Program-made: the position numbers and the translations under genes
In this document: positions 24,487-31,556 of the stretch, in pieces
Layout: each line of letters starts with the position of its first letter
Position numbering within the stretch: position 1 is the stretch's first letter
The notes under the pieces: model-generated
The model's database searches: none
What the model was told of the DNA's origin: nothing
What the model saw: only the letters and a program-made list of their open reading frames with translations
Origin: Arthrobacter sp. zg-Y20
Lineage (GTDB): Bacteria; Actinomycetota; Actinomycetes; Actinomycetales; Micrococcaceae
Length of the DNA: 64,000 bases
Direction: 5' to 3'
NCBI RefSeq assembly: GCF_030142075.1
Contig: NZ_CP126241.1
Location: forward strand, 496,001 to 560,000

Positions 24487-24798
24487 ATGATTGTACTCAC
24501 GCGTCTGAACGACGCCCAGTTTGCGATCAACCCTGATCTGATCGAGCGGATCCACGCCAACCCGGACACAACGCTGGTGATGGTGGACGGCTCGAAGTAC
24601 ATCGTGACCGAGAGCATGCAGGAAGTGATCGACCGGATCGCCGCCTACCGGGCCCTGGTGATTTCCATGGCGCGGGACACCCCTGCACCGGTCCGTGAAA
24701 GACCCGGGTTGGGGCTAGTGCCCGAAGTCTTTTCCGCGGAACCGTCCGGTGTCCCGACCCCCAGCAAGACCGTGCCCCTTCGCCCTAGGAACAACTAA
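24487..24798 (+). CDS. flbD: FlbD/SwrD family flagellar protein
   Basis: A 103-residue protein whose first 60 residues (MIVLTRLNDAQFAINPDLIE, HANPDTTLVMVDGSKYIVTE, SMQEVIDRIAAYR) match the small FlbD/SwrD family that in Bacillus raises stator force. The remaining 40 residues are Pro-rich and unconserved. It precedes motA with overlapping ends, which suits a stator-related role. SD is the weak CAGGGCAGGG. Confidence 0.88.
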   Translation: MIVLTRLNDAQFAINPDLIERIHANPDTTLVMVDGSKYIVTESMQEVIDRIAAYRALVISMARDTPAPVRERPGLGLVPEVFSAEPSGVPTPSKTVPLRPRNN

Positions 24799-25601
24799 TG
24801 GATCCAGCAACAATAATCGGCCTGGTGCTAGCCTTCGGCTCGCTCTACGCCATGATCACCCTCGAAGGCGCGCATGTTGGCGCGCTTCTGTTGCCGGCAC
24901 CAATGATCCTTGTCTTCGGCGCCACCATCGCCGTGGGCCTGGCGGGCGGAACGCTCAAGGACTTCCTCATTGCATTCAAGGCCCTGCCCCGGGCCTTCAT
25001 GGGCAAAACCCCGCAGCCGCAGGAAACCATTGACCGTGTGGTCCTGCTGGCCGAGAAGGCACGCAGTGAGGGCCTGCTGTCCCTGGAACAGGACGCTGCC
25101 GAAGTGGAGGACCCGTTCCTGCGCACCGCGCTGCAGAACATCGCCGACGGCACTGACGGCGACGAACTGCGGATGCTGCTCGAAGACGAAGTGGCCACCA
25201 AGACGGCCAGCGACAAGATCCCGGTCAAGTTCTTCAACAGCCTGGGCGGCTACGCGCCGACGGTGGGCATCATCGGCACAGTGGTGTCCCTGACCCACGT
25301 GCTGGAAAACCTCTCCACTCCGGACCACTTGGGCCCGATGATTGCCACGGCCTTTGTCGCGACCCTGTGGGGCCTGCTCTCGGCCAACTTCATTTGGCTG
25401 CCGATCAGCTCCCGGCTCAAGCGCCTCGCAGATCTTGAAGCCGAAGAAATGACCCTGCTGATGGAAGGTGTTCTGGCCCTCCAGGCCGGCAGCCAGCCCC
25501 GCCTGCTGGGCGAACGCCTGCGGGCCATGGTTCCCGCGCACGCGCTGGGCACCAAGGCCGACAAGGCGGAGAAGGCCGAGAAGGTCCAGGACGCAGCGTG
25601 A
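24798..25601 (+). CDS. motA: Stator subunit MotA
   Basis: A 267-residue membrane protein with four helices: two near the N-terminus (TIIGLVLAFGSLYAMITLEG and LLLPAPMILVFGATIAVGLA), and two in the C-terminal part (YAPTVGIIGTVVSLTHVL with the conserved Pro, and MIATAFVATLWGLLSANFIW). The cytoplasmic loop between helices two and three carries the charged region that meets FliG. It forms the proton-type stator with MotB. Start overlaps flbD, stop overlaps motB. Confidence 0.94.
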   Translation: MDPATIIGLVLAFGSLYAMITLEGAHVGALLLPAPMILVFGATIAVGLAGGTLKDFLIAFKALPRAFMGKTPQPQETIDRVVLLAEKARSEGLLSLEQDAAEVEDPFLRTALQNIADGTDGDELRMLLEDEVATKTASDKIPVKFFNSLGGYAPTVGIIGTVVSLTHVLENLSTPDHLGPMIATAFVATLWGLLSANFIWLPISSRLKRLADLEAEEMTLLMEGVLALQAGSQPRLLGERLRAMVPAHALGTKADKAEKAEKVQDAA

Positions 25602-26410
25602 GTGCCAGCAAGCGGCGCAAGCCGAAGGTCGAGGAGGAGAGCCACCCGGACGAACGCTGGATGGCCTCCTACATGGACATGGTCACCGTGCTGATGTGTA
25701 TGTTCATCGTCCTCTTTGCCATGTCCAGCGTGGACCAGGAGAAGTTCGATCAGCTCAAGGAATCCCTGGCCACCGGATTCGGTGCCACGGAAACCAATAC
25801 GGTGGACACCGCCGTCGGCATCATTGTGCCGCCGGACAAAGTGGACAATGAGGAAATCATTGAGCCCGACGCCGCCCTGGCCGCCAAGGAAGTGGACGAC
25901 CTCACGGCGCTGCAGGACGCCATCTATGCCGGGTTGCAGGAAAAAGGCCTCGAAGACGCCGTCCGGTTTGAAATGGATGAGCGGGGCCTGACCATCCGCC
26001 TGGTCAGCTCCGAAATGTTCTTCGCCCCGGATCTGGCGGACCTCACCGAAGCCGCCGCGCAGGTGCTGGACACCGTGGGCCCGGCGCTGGCACCCACCAC
26101 CTACCAGGTATCCGTTGAGGGGCACACCGCCCAGGTCCGGCAGTTCGCTTCCGACGCCCTGGACTGGGAACTGTCTTCCTCGCGCTCCGTCAACGTGCTC
26201 CGTTACCTCGTGGCCAAGGGCGGCGTGGTCCAGGGCCAGATCAAGGCCGTGGGCTACGGCGAATCCCGTCCTTTGACCCCGGGCACCACAACTGAGGAGC
26301 TGGCCCGCAACCGGCGGGTGGACATTGTGGTCCTGTCCGGACAGAGCGAGGACGTGAGATCGTTGATCCCCGGAATCGTGGCCGAACAGCAAGCTGCGGC
26401 GGGCAGCTGA
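25598..26410 (+). CDS. motB: Stator subunit MotB
   Basis: A 270-residue protein with one N-terminal membrane helix (YMDMVTVLMCMFIVLFAMSS) holding the proton-carrying Asp at residue 27, then an OmpA-like peptidoglycan-binding domain (VSVEGHTAQVRQFASDALDW, SSSRSVNVLRYLVAKGGV, ARNRRVDIVVL). GTG start overlapping motA. The helix sequence is of the H+-driven type rather than PomB-like, though ion choice is inference. Confidence 0.94.
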   Translation: MSASKRRKPKVEEESHPDERWMASYMDMVTVLMCMFIVLFAMSSVDQEKFDQLKESLATGFGATETNTVDTAVGIIVPPDKVDNEEIIEPDAALAAKEVDDLTALQDAIYAGLQEKGLEDAVRFEMDERGLTIRLVSSEMFFAPDLADLTEAAAQVLDTVGPALAPTTYQVSVEGHTAQVRQFASDALDWELSSSRSVNVLRYLVAKGGVVQGQIKAVGYGESRPLTPGTTTEELARNRRVDIVVLSGQSEDVRSLIPGIVAEQQAAAGS

Positions 26411-26418
26411 CCGCGTCC

Positions 26419-26446
26419 CTTACGCGCGGGCCTGCGCTGCCGATAG
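26419..26446 (+). promoter_or_regulatory. Sigma-28-type promoter of fliM operon
   Basis: CTTAC (26419-26423), a 15-base spacer and GCCGATAG (26439-26446). The -10 ends only eight bases before the GTG of fliM, so transcription would start at or very near the start codon. Confidence 0.78.
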
Positions 26447-26454
26447 TCCCGGAT

Positions 26455-27354
26455 GTGACGGTCCAAGAATCACCTCCTATAAGCACGCCCGCTAAAGCCA
26501 AACCGGTAGAGGTTTACGACTTCAGCAGGCCCACTACGTTGGCCCGCGAACATGCGCGGGTACTGGAAATGGCGTTCGATACGTTCGCCCGCCAGTGGGG
26601 AACCCAGCTCACTGCCAAGGTGCGGGTGCTCTCGCAGGTTACCTCCGAGCAGGTCCAGGTCCTCAGCTACGACGAATACGCCGCGTCCCTGCCGGACAAC
26701 ACCGGCATGGTGCTGTTCAACATGGCCGCTACCTCGGCCAAGGCCGTTATCCAGTTCCCCATGGACGCCGCACTGTCCTGGGTGGGGCACATGCTCGGCG
26801 GCACCGGGTTCCAGTCCGCACCCGAACGCAAGTTCACCCACATTGAACAGGCCCTGCTGGGCAAGATCATGGACGACGCCGTCGAGGACCTGCACTATTC
26901 CCTGGGCCACCTGCTTACGTCTCCGCTGACGCTGGCATCCGTGCAGTACAACTCCCAGTTCGCGCAGGCGGCCGCCTCCGGTGACCCGATGATCGTCGCG
27001 ACCTTCGAAATGGTGGTCGGCGAAACCACTGCGCCGGCTACCGTCGCCATACCGGCAGCGGCCCTGCTGCCCCAGCTGGATCCGCTGGGCGCCCAGTCCA
27101 CCCACGCCAGCCCCGCCGAACTTATCCAGCGGCAGCTGACGCACGTGCCGGTGAAGGTCTGCCTGCAGCTGGAACCCATCGTGGTGAAACCCGCCATGGT
27201 CCTTCGCCTGGCCGTGGGGGACGTCCTGAATCTTGGCCACCCCCGCCACCGTCCGCTGAACGTCACCGTTGACGGTCAGACCCTGGCCCAGGCCGCCGTA
27301 GGAGCCAGCGGGTCCCGCCTTGCCGGCAGCATCGTCAGTATCGAGGAGAAGTAG
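26455..27354 (+). CDS. fliM: Flagellar motor switch protein FliM
   Basis: A 299-residue C-ring protein. Short N-terminal segment (about 25 residues, reduced CheY-binding helix not obvious), a CheC-like middle domain (RVLEMAFDTFARQWGTQLTA, MDAALSWVGHMLGGTGFQSA, EQALLGKIMDDAVEDLHYSL), and a C-terminal SpoA domain (LTHVPVKVCLQLEPIVVKPA, LRLAVGDVLNLGHPRHRPLN). First gene of the export-gate operon. GTG start with no ribosome-binding site; promoter position suggests a leaderless transcript. Confidence 0.92.
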   Translation: MTVQESPPISTPAKAKPVEVYDFSRPTTLAREHARVLEMAFDTFARQWGTQLTAKVRVLSQVTSEQVQVLSYDEYAASLPDNTGMVLFNMAATSAKAVIQFPMDAALSWVGHMLGGTGFQSAPERKFTHIEQALLGKIMDDAVEDLHYSLGHLLTSPLTLASVQYNSQFAQAAASGDPMIVATFEMVVGETTAPATVAIPAAALLPQLDPLGAQSTHASPAELIQRQLTHVPVKVCLQLEPIVVKPAMVLRLAVGDVLNLGHPRHRPLNVTVDGQTLAQAAVGASGSRLAGSIVSIEEK

Positions 27355-27356
27355 TT

Positions 27357-28058
27357 ATGACCAGCCCCCACAGCCTGCACGCGGACGCCGTTTCCGCCCT
27401 GGTGCGCGGCCTGCCCACCCCGCTTGTCCTGGAACCTATTGCCCACAACGGTGCGGGGGTGCCGGCGTCGGAAACCGCTGCCGCGGTAACCGCCTCCTTC
27501 GTGGGCGCCGAATCCGCCGACCTGGCAGTGGTCCTGGCGAGCTCATCGCCGCTGTCCGCCATCGCCGGCACCGACTCGCCGCTGGTATCCGCCGCGGACG
27601 TCCTGCGCCCGTCGCTCGAAGCCGCCAGCGCCACCCTCGGCGTCGGCGTCCTGGGCGAGGCCCGCACCGAAGACGCGTCCGCACTGTTCGCCGATCCCGC
27701 CAGCGTGGTGTTCGAGCTCCGTTCCGCTGAAGGCACGGCCGGCTGGTTTGCCATCAGGCTGCGGGACACCCCGTCTGTGCACGGCGGTTCCGCGGACGAT
27801 TCGATCGTCGGCAAAATGGGCCGCATCAACAACATCGAGATGGCGCTGACCGTGGAGATCGGACACACGCGTATGTCCGTCCGCGACGTGCTGAACCTCG
27901 AACCCGGCCGCGTGGTGGAACTGGACCGTTCCGCAGGAGCGCCCGCTGACATCCTGCTCAACGGACGGCTCATTGCCAACGGTGAAGTGGTGGTTATCGA
28001 CCAGGACTACGCCGTGCGCATCACCAAGATCCTGGACGTGGTTGAGGGGCTTAATTAG
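27357..28058 (+). CDS. fliN: Motor switch protein FliN, long form
   Basis: A 233-residue protein. The C-terminal 75 residues are a SpoA domain (NNIEMALTVEIGHTRMSVRD, LEPGRVVELDRSAGAPADIL, VNGRLIANGEVVV-like end, DQDYAVRITKILDVVEGL) as in FliN. The N-terminal 150 residues, Ala-rich with an alpha/beta pattern, are absent from the 137-residue enteric FliN and may be a remnant of the CheC-like domain of FliY. Its ATG is three bases after the fliM stop. Confidence 0.9.
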   Translation: MTSPHSLHADAVSALVRGLPTPLVLEPIAHNGAGVPASETAAAVTASFVGAESADLAVVLASSSPLSAIAGTDSPLVSAADVLRPSLEAASATLGVGVLGEARTEDASALFADPASVVFELRSAEGTAGWFAIRLRDTPSVHGGSADDSIVGKMGRINNIEMALTVEIGHTRMSVRDVLNLEPGRVVELDRSAGAPADILLNGRLIANGEVVVIDQDYAVRITKILDVVEGLN

Positions 28059-28546
28059 TGGACACCCTGTTTCTGGGACTGCGTGTCCTGGTTTCGCTCG
28101 GCGCCGTGCTGGGCCTGCTGTGGTGGCTGCAGCGGCGTTTCAGCAAGGTCGCCGGCACTGACCGCGGCGAGCAGGTCCCGATCCGGGTGGTCAGCCGGCA
28201 GCCCATAACTCCCAAGGCCTCCGTGGTTGTGGTGGAAACCGGCGGGCAGCGTTTCCTCCTGGGAGTCACCGAAGGTGCGGTCAATGTGCTGCACACCTCG
28301 GACCTTCCGCCTGAACCGGAAACAGCGGACGCCGCGCCGGACGCCGAGTTTGCAGCTTCCCTGCAGGCCGCAGGGGACGGCACCGCGGACGCCGCTGCGG
28401 CGCCCACCCGGCGCGCGCACCGCGCAGCCCACGCCCTGCCCCTGACCGAACCGGTGCCGGCCAAGTCCGTCCTGGGCGGTTCCATCCTGTCGCCGGAGAC
28501 CTGGCGCCAGACCGGAAACTTCCTGCGCCAGGGGCGCAAAGGATGA
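28058..28546 (+). CDS. fliO: Flagellar biosynthetic protein FliO
   Basis: A 162-residue protein with one N-terminal membrane helix (FLGLRVLVSLGAVLGLLWWL) and a small cytoplasmic beta domain (IRVVSRQPITPKASVVVVET, GQRFLLGVTEGAVNVLHTSD), the FliO pattern. FliO helps assemble the FliP ring. A Pro/Ala-rich tail follows. GTG start overlapping fliN, stop overlapping fliP. Confidence 0.88.
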   Translation: MDTLFLGLRVLVSLGAVLGLLWWLQRRFSKVAGTDRGEQVPIRVVSRQPITPKASVVVVETGGQRFLLGVTEGAVNVLHTSDLPPEPETADAAPDAEFAASLQAAGDGTADAAAAPTRRAHRAAHALPLTEPVPAKSVLGGSILSPETWRQTGNFLRQGRKG

Positions 28547-29394
28547 GCACCGCCGTCGCCGTGCGCCGCACCCGCAATGCCCTGGGCCTGGCCGCCGCAC
28601 TCCTTTTGGCCGTGGCTGCCCTGCTGCTGCTCAGCGCTGCCGCCGGCCACGCGACCACCTTTGACCCGGTGCCGCCCGTGGCGCCCACGGCTCCGGGGGC
28701 TCCCGCCGAGCCCGACGACGGCGGCGGGCTGAGCATCGACATCAACGGCCAGGACGGCGCGCCCTCCACGGCCGTGACCACGCTGATCGGCATCACGCTG
28801 CTCTCCGTGGCACCGTCGCTGCTGCTGATGCTTACGTCCTTCACCAAGATCTTCGTGGTGCTGGCGATGACGCGCAACGCCCTGTCACTGCCGTCAATCC
28901 CGCCCAACCAGGTGCTCGCCGGGCTGGCCCTGTTCCTGTCGCTGTTCATCATGGCCCCGGTCATCAGCGAGATCAACACGATTGCCGTCCAGCCCTATTT
29001 GGACGGCTCCATCAACTTCGACACCGCCATCGACACCGGTTCCGGGCCGCTGCAGCAGTTCATGCTCGCGCACACGCGCGAAGAGGACATTGCCCTGATG
29101 ACCCGCGCCGCGGGGCAGGAAAACCCCGAGAGCCCCGAATCCGTGCCGCTGACTACCCTGATTCCGGCGTTTATGATCTCGGAGCTGCGGGCTGCGTTCA
29201 TCATCGGTTTCGTGATCTTCGTGCCGTTCCTGGTCATTGACCTGGTGGTCTCCGCCGCGCTGATGTCCATGGGCATGATGATGCTTCCCCCCGTGATGAT
29301 TTCCCTGCCGTTCAAGATCCTGCTGTTCATCCTCGTGGACGGCTGGGGCCTGATCATTACCTCCCTGATCAACAGTTACCAGGGCGGCACCTAG
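28543..29394 (+). CDS. fliP: Flagellar export gate protein FliP
   Basis: A 283-residue membrane protein beginning with a cleavable-type signal (ALGLAAALLLAVAALLLLSAAAGHA), as FliP proteins have, then a Pro-rich spacer. The family core is clear: LLMLTSFTKIFVVLAMTRNA, LALFLSLFIMAPVISEINTI, LIPAFMISELRAAFIIGFVI and MGMMMLPPVMISLPFKILLF. It forms the pentameric core of the export gate with FliQ and FliR. Confidence 0.96.
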   Translation: MSTAVAVRRTRNALGLAAALLLAVAALLLLSAAAGHATTFDPVPPVAPTAPGAPAEPDDGGGLSIDINGQDGAPSTAVTTLIGITLLSVAPSLLLMLTSFTKIFVVLAMTRNALSLPSIPPNQVLAGLALFLSLFIMAPVISEINTIAVQPYLDGSINFDTAIDTGSGPLQQFMLAHTREEDIALMTRAAGQENPESPESVPLTTLIPAFMISELRAAFIIGFVIFVPFLVIDLVVSAALMSMGMMMLPPVMISLPFKILLFILVDGWGLIITSLINSYQGGT

Positions 29395-29669
29395 TGGATA
29401 CAAATGCCGTCCTGGACATCGCCATGCAGGGCCTCTGGGTGGCGGCCAAGCTGTCCGCACCGGTGCTGATCACGGCGCTGGTGGTCGGTTTCGCGATTTC
29501 GCTGCTGCAGTCCATTACCCAGATCCAGGAAGTGACGCTTTCCTTCGTGCCCAAGGCCATCGCCGTGGCCATAGCCCTGCTGGTCTGTGGACACTGGATG
29601 ATCTCCGAAATAGTGGCCTTCACGCACGAAATGTTTTCAAGGATTCCGTCCCTTCTCGGCGGCGGCTAG
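29394..29669 (+). CDS. fliQ: Flagellar export gate protein FliQ
   Basis: A 91-residue protein of two membrane helices (AAKLSAPVLITALVVGFAIS and AIAVAIALLVCGHWMISEIV) joined by LLQSITQIQEVTLSFVPKA, the FliQ signature. GTG start overlapping the fliP stop. Confidence 0.95.
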   Translation: MDTNAVLDIAMQGLWVAAKLSAPVLITALVVGFAISLLQSITQIQEVTLSFVPKAIAVAIALLVCGHWMISEIVAFTHEMFSRIPSLLGGG

Positions 29670-30428
29670 ATGAACATTCCCCTTGACCAGGACTGGATCG
29701 AGGCGTTCCTGCTGGCCTCGGTCCGGATGGTGGCCTTCCTGGTCATCGCTCCGCCGTTTTCCTACAACGCCTTCCCCGCACGCGTGAAGGCCATGATCGG
29801 CCTGGGCCTGGCCTTGGCCGTGGCCCCGCAGCTCAGCCAGGGGTACAGCGCGCTGGACACCGGAGCGTTTTTCATGGCGCTGGTGCTGGAACTGCTGGTG
29901 GGGGCGCTGCTGGGCTTCCTGGTCATGGTGGTGTTTTCCGCCGTGCAGTCCGCCGGCAACCTGATCGACACCTTCGGCGGTTTCCAGCTGGCCCAGGCCT
30001 TTGACCCGCAATCCATGGTCAACGGTGCCCAATTCACCCGCATTTTCCAGATCACCGCCCTGGCGCTGCTGTTCGCCTCTGACGGCTACCAGCTGATCAT
30101 CGGCGGGCTGCTGCGCAGTTTCACCGCCCTGCCGCTGGCCGGGGGAGTGGACCTGGCCGAGCCGGTCTCTGCCCTGGCCACGTCCGTGTCCCAGATGTTC
30201 CTTGCTTCGGTGCAGATCGCCGGGCCGCTGCTGGTGGTGCTGTTCCTGGCCGACGCCGGGCTTGGCCTGCTCACCCGCGTGGCCCCGGCGCTGAACGCGT
30301 TCGCCCTGGGCTTCCCGCTGAAGATCCTGCTGACGCTGACCCTGGCCTCGATGGTTTTCCTGGCCCTGCCGCGCATTGTTTCCTCAATGGTGTCCACCAT
30401 TGTGCGTGCCGTGACGGGGGTGGGATAA
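29670..30428 (+). CDS. fliR: Flagellar export gate protein FliR
   Basis: A 252-residue polytopic membrane protein with six or so helices (LLASVRMVAFLVIAPPFSYN, ARVKAMIGLGLALAVAPQL, NLIDTFGGFQLAQAFDPQSM and GLLTRVAPALNAFALGFPLK, the last being the FliR signature). The ATG follows the fliQ stop directly. It completes the FliPQR gate. Confidence 0.95.
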   Translation: MNIPLDQDWIEAFLLASVRMVAFLVIAPPFSYNAFPARVKAMIGLGLALAVAPQLSQGYSALDTGAFFMALVLELLVGALLGFLVMVVFSAVQSAGNLIDTFGGFQLAQAFDPQSMVNGAQFTRIFQITALALLFASDGYQLIIGGLLRSFTALPLAGGVDLAEPVSALATSVSQMFLASVQIAGPLLVVLFLADAGLGLLTRVAPALNAFALGFPLKILLTLTLASMVFLALPRIVSSMVSTIVRAVTGVG

Positions 30429-31556
30429 ATGCCGGAACAGCCCACAGGCGAACGGACCGAACAGGCCACCGAGAAACGGATGAAGGAAGTCCGGTCCAAG
30501 GGCCAGCTCTCCAAATCCGAAGACCTCACCGCATGGGTGGGGGTAGGCATGGCGGCCCTGATGATGCCGTTCACCATTTCCCGCGGCTCCGAGGCAGCCG
30601 GGGAGGTGCTGACCGGCGTCTCCACCATCATCGCGAACCCGGATCCCCAGGTGGCCGTGACCCTGATGAATGACGGGCTCGGCAGCATGGCCTATATCCT
30701 CGGCCCGTTGCTGGGGGTAGTGGCCGGGGCGGTACTGCTCACCGCCGCCATGCAGGGCGGCATCCATATCAAGAAGTTCAAGGGCAAATTCGAACAGTTC
30801 AATGTGCTTGCCGGGGTCAAACGCGTTTTCGGCACCCAGGCGCTCTGGAACGGCGTGAAGTCGCTTGCGAAAACAGCGGTGGTGGGCCTGGTCCTGTATG
30901 CGGTAATCCAGCAGATGATGCCGGTGCTGATGTCGGCCGGCGGGCTGCCCGTGTCCGCCGTCCTGGAAGCAGCCGGCGGCGGCACCGCCCTGCTGCTGCA
31001 GGCGGCGGTGGCCGCGGGCCTGATCCTCGCCGCGGCGGACATCTTCGTGGTGATGAAGCGCAACCGGAAACGCACCCGCATGACCAAGAAGGAAGTCAAG
31101 GACGAGAACAAGAACAGCGAAGGTGACCCGCTGGTCAAGTCCCAGCGCCGTTCCCGGCAGCTGGCCATGAGCAGGAACCGCATGATGGCTGCCGTGGGGG
31201 ACGCCGACGTCGTCCTGGTGAACCCCACGCACGTGGCCGTGGCCCTGAAATACGAGCCGGGCAAATCCGCGCCCCGGGTCGTGGCCAAGGGCGCCGGTGT
31301 GATTGCCGCCCGGATCCGTGAGGAAGCCGAAAAAAAGGGCGTCCCCATGGTGTCCGACATTCCGCTGGCGCGTGCCCTGCACAGCGCGTGCGAACTGAAC
31401 GCCGAAATCCCGGCGGAACTCTACAACGCCGTCGCCCGCGTGCTGGCCTTCGTTATGTCCCTGAAGCGGCGCGGATCCGCTGCCGGAATGCACACCATGG
31501 CGGCCGTGCCGCCCCTACCCGTGACCACCCCACAACACCGTAAGGCCGCGCAGTGA
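30429..31556 (+). CDS. flhB: Export switch protein FlhB
   Basis: A 375-residue protein: N-terminal GERTEQATEKRMKEVRSKGQ, four membrane helices, then a cytoplasmic domain with the autocleavage motif NPTH (residues 265-268) in DVVLVNPTHVAVALKYEPG and the conserved VPMVSDIPLARALHSACELN. It switches specificity from rod/hook to filament substrates with FliK. The basic C-terminal tail is longer than usual. Starts right after fliR; flhA overlaps its end. Confidence 0.96.
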   Translation: MPEQPTGERTEQATEKRMKEVRSKGQLSKSEDLTAWVGVGMAALMMPFTISRGSEAAGEVLTGVSTIIANPDPQVAVTLMNDGLGSMAYILGPLLGVVAGAVLLTAAMQGGIHIKKFKGKFEQFNVLAGVKRVFGTQALWNGVKSLAKTAVVGLVLYAVIQQMMPVLMSAGGLPVSAVLEAAGGGTALLLQAAVAAGLILAAADIFVVMKRNRKRTRMTKKEVKDENKNSEGDPLVKSQRRSRQLAMSRNRMMAAVGDADVVLVNPTHVAVALKYEPGKSAPRVVAKGAGVIAARIREEAEKKGVPMVSDIPLARALHSACELNAEIPAELYNAVARVLAFVMSLKRRGSAAGMHTMAAVPPLPVTTPQHRKAAQ

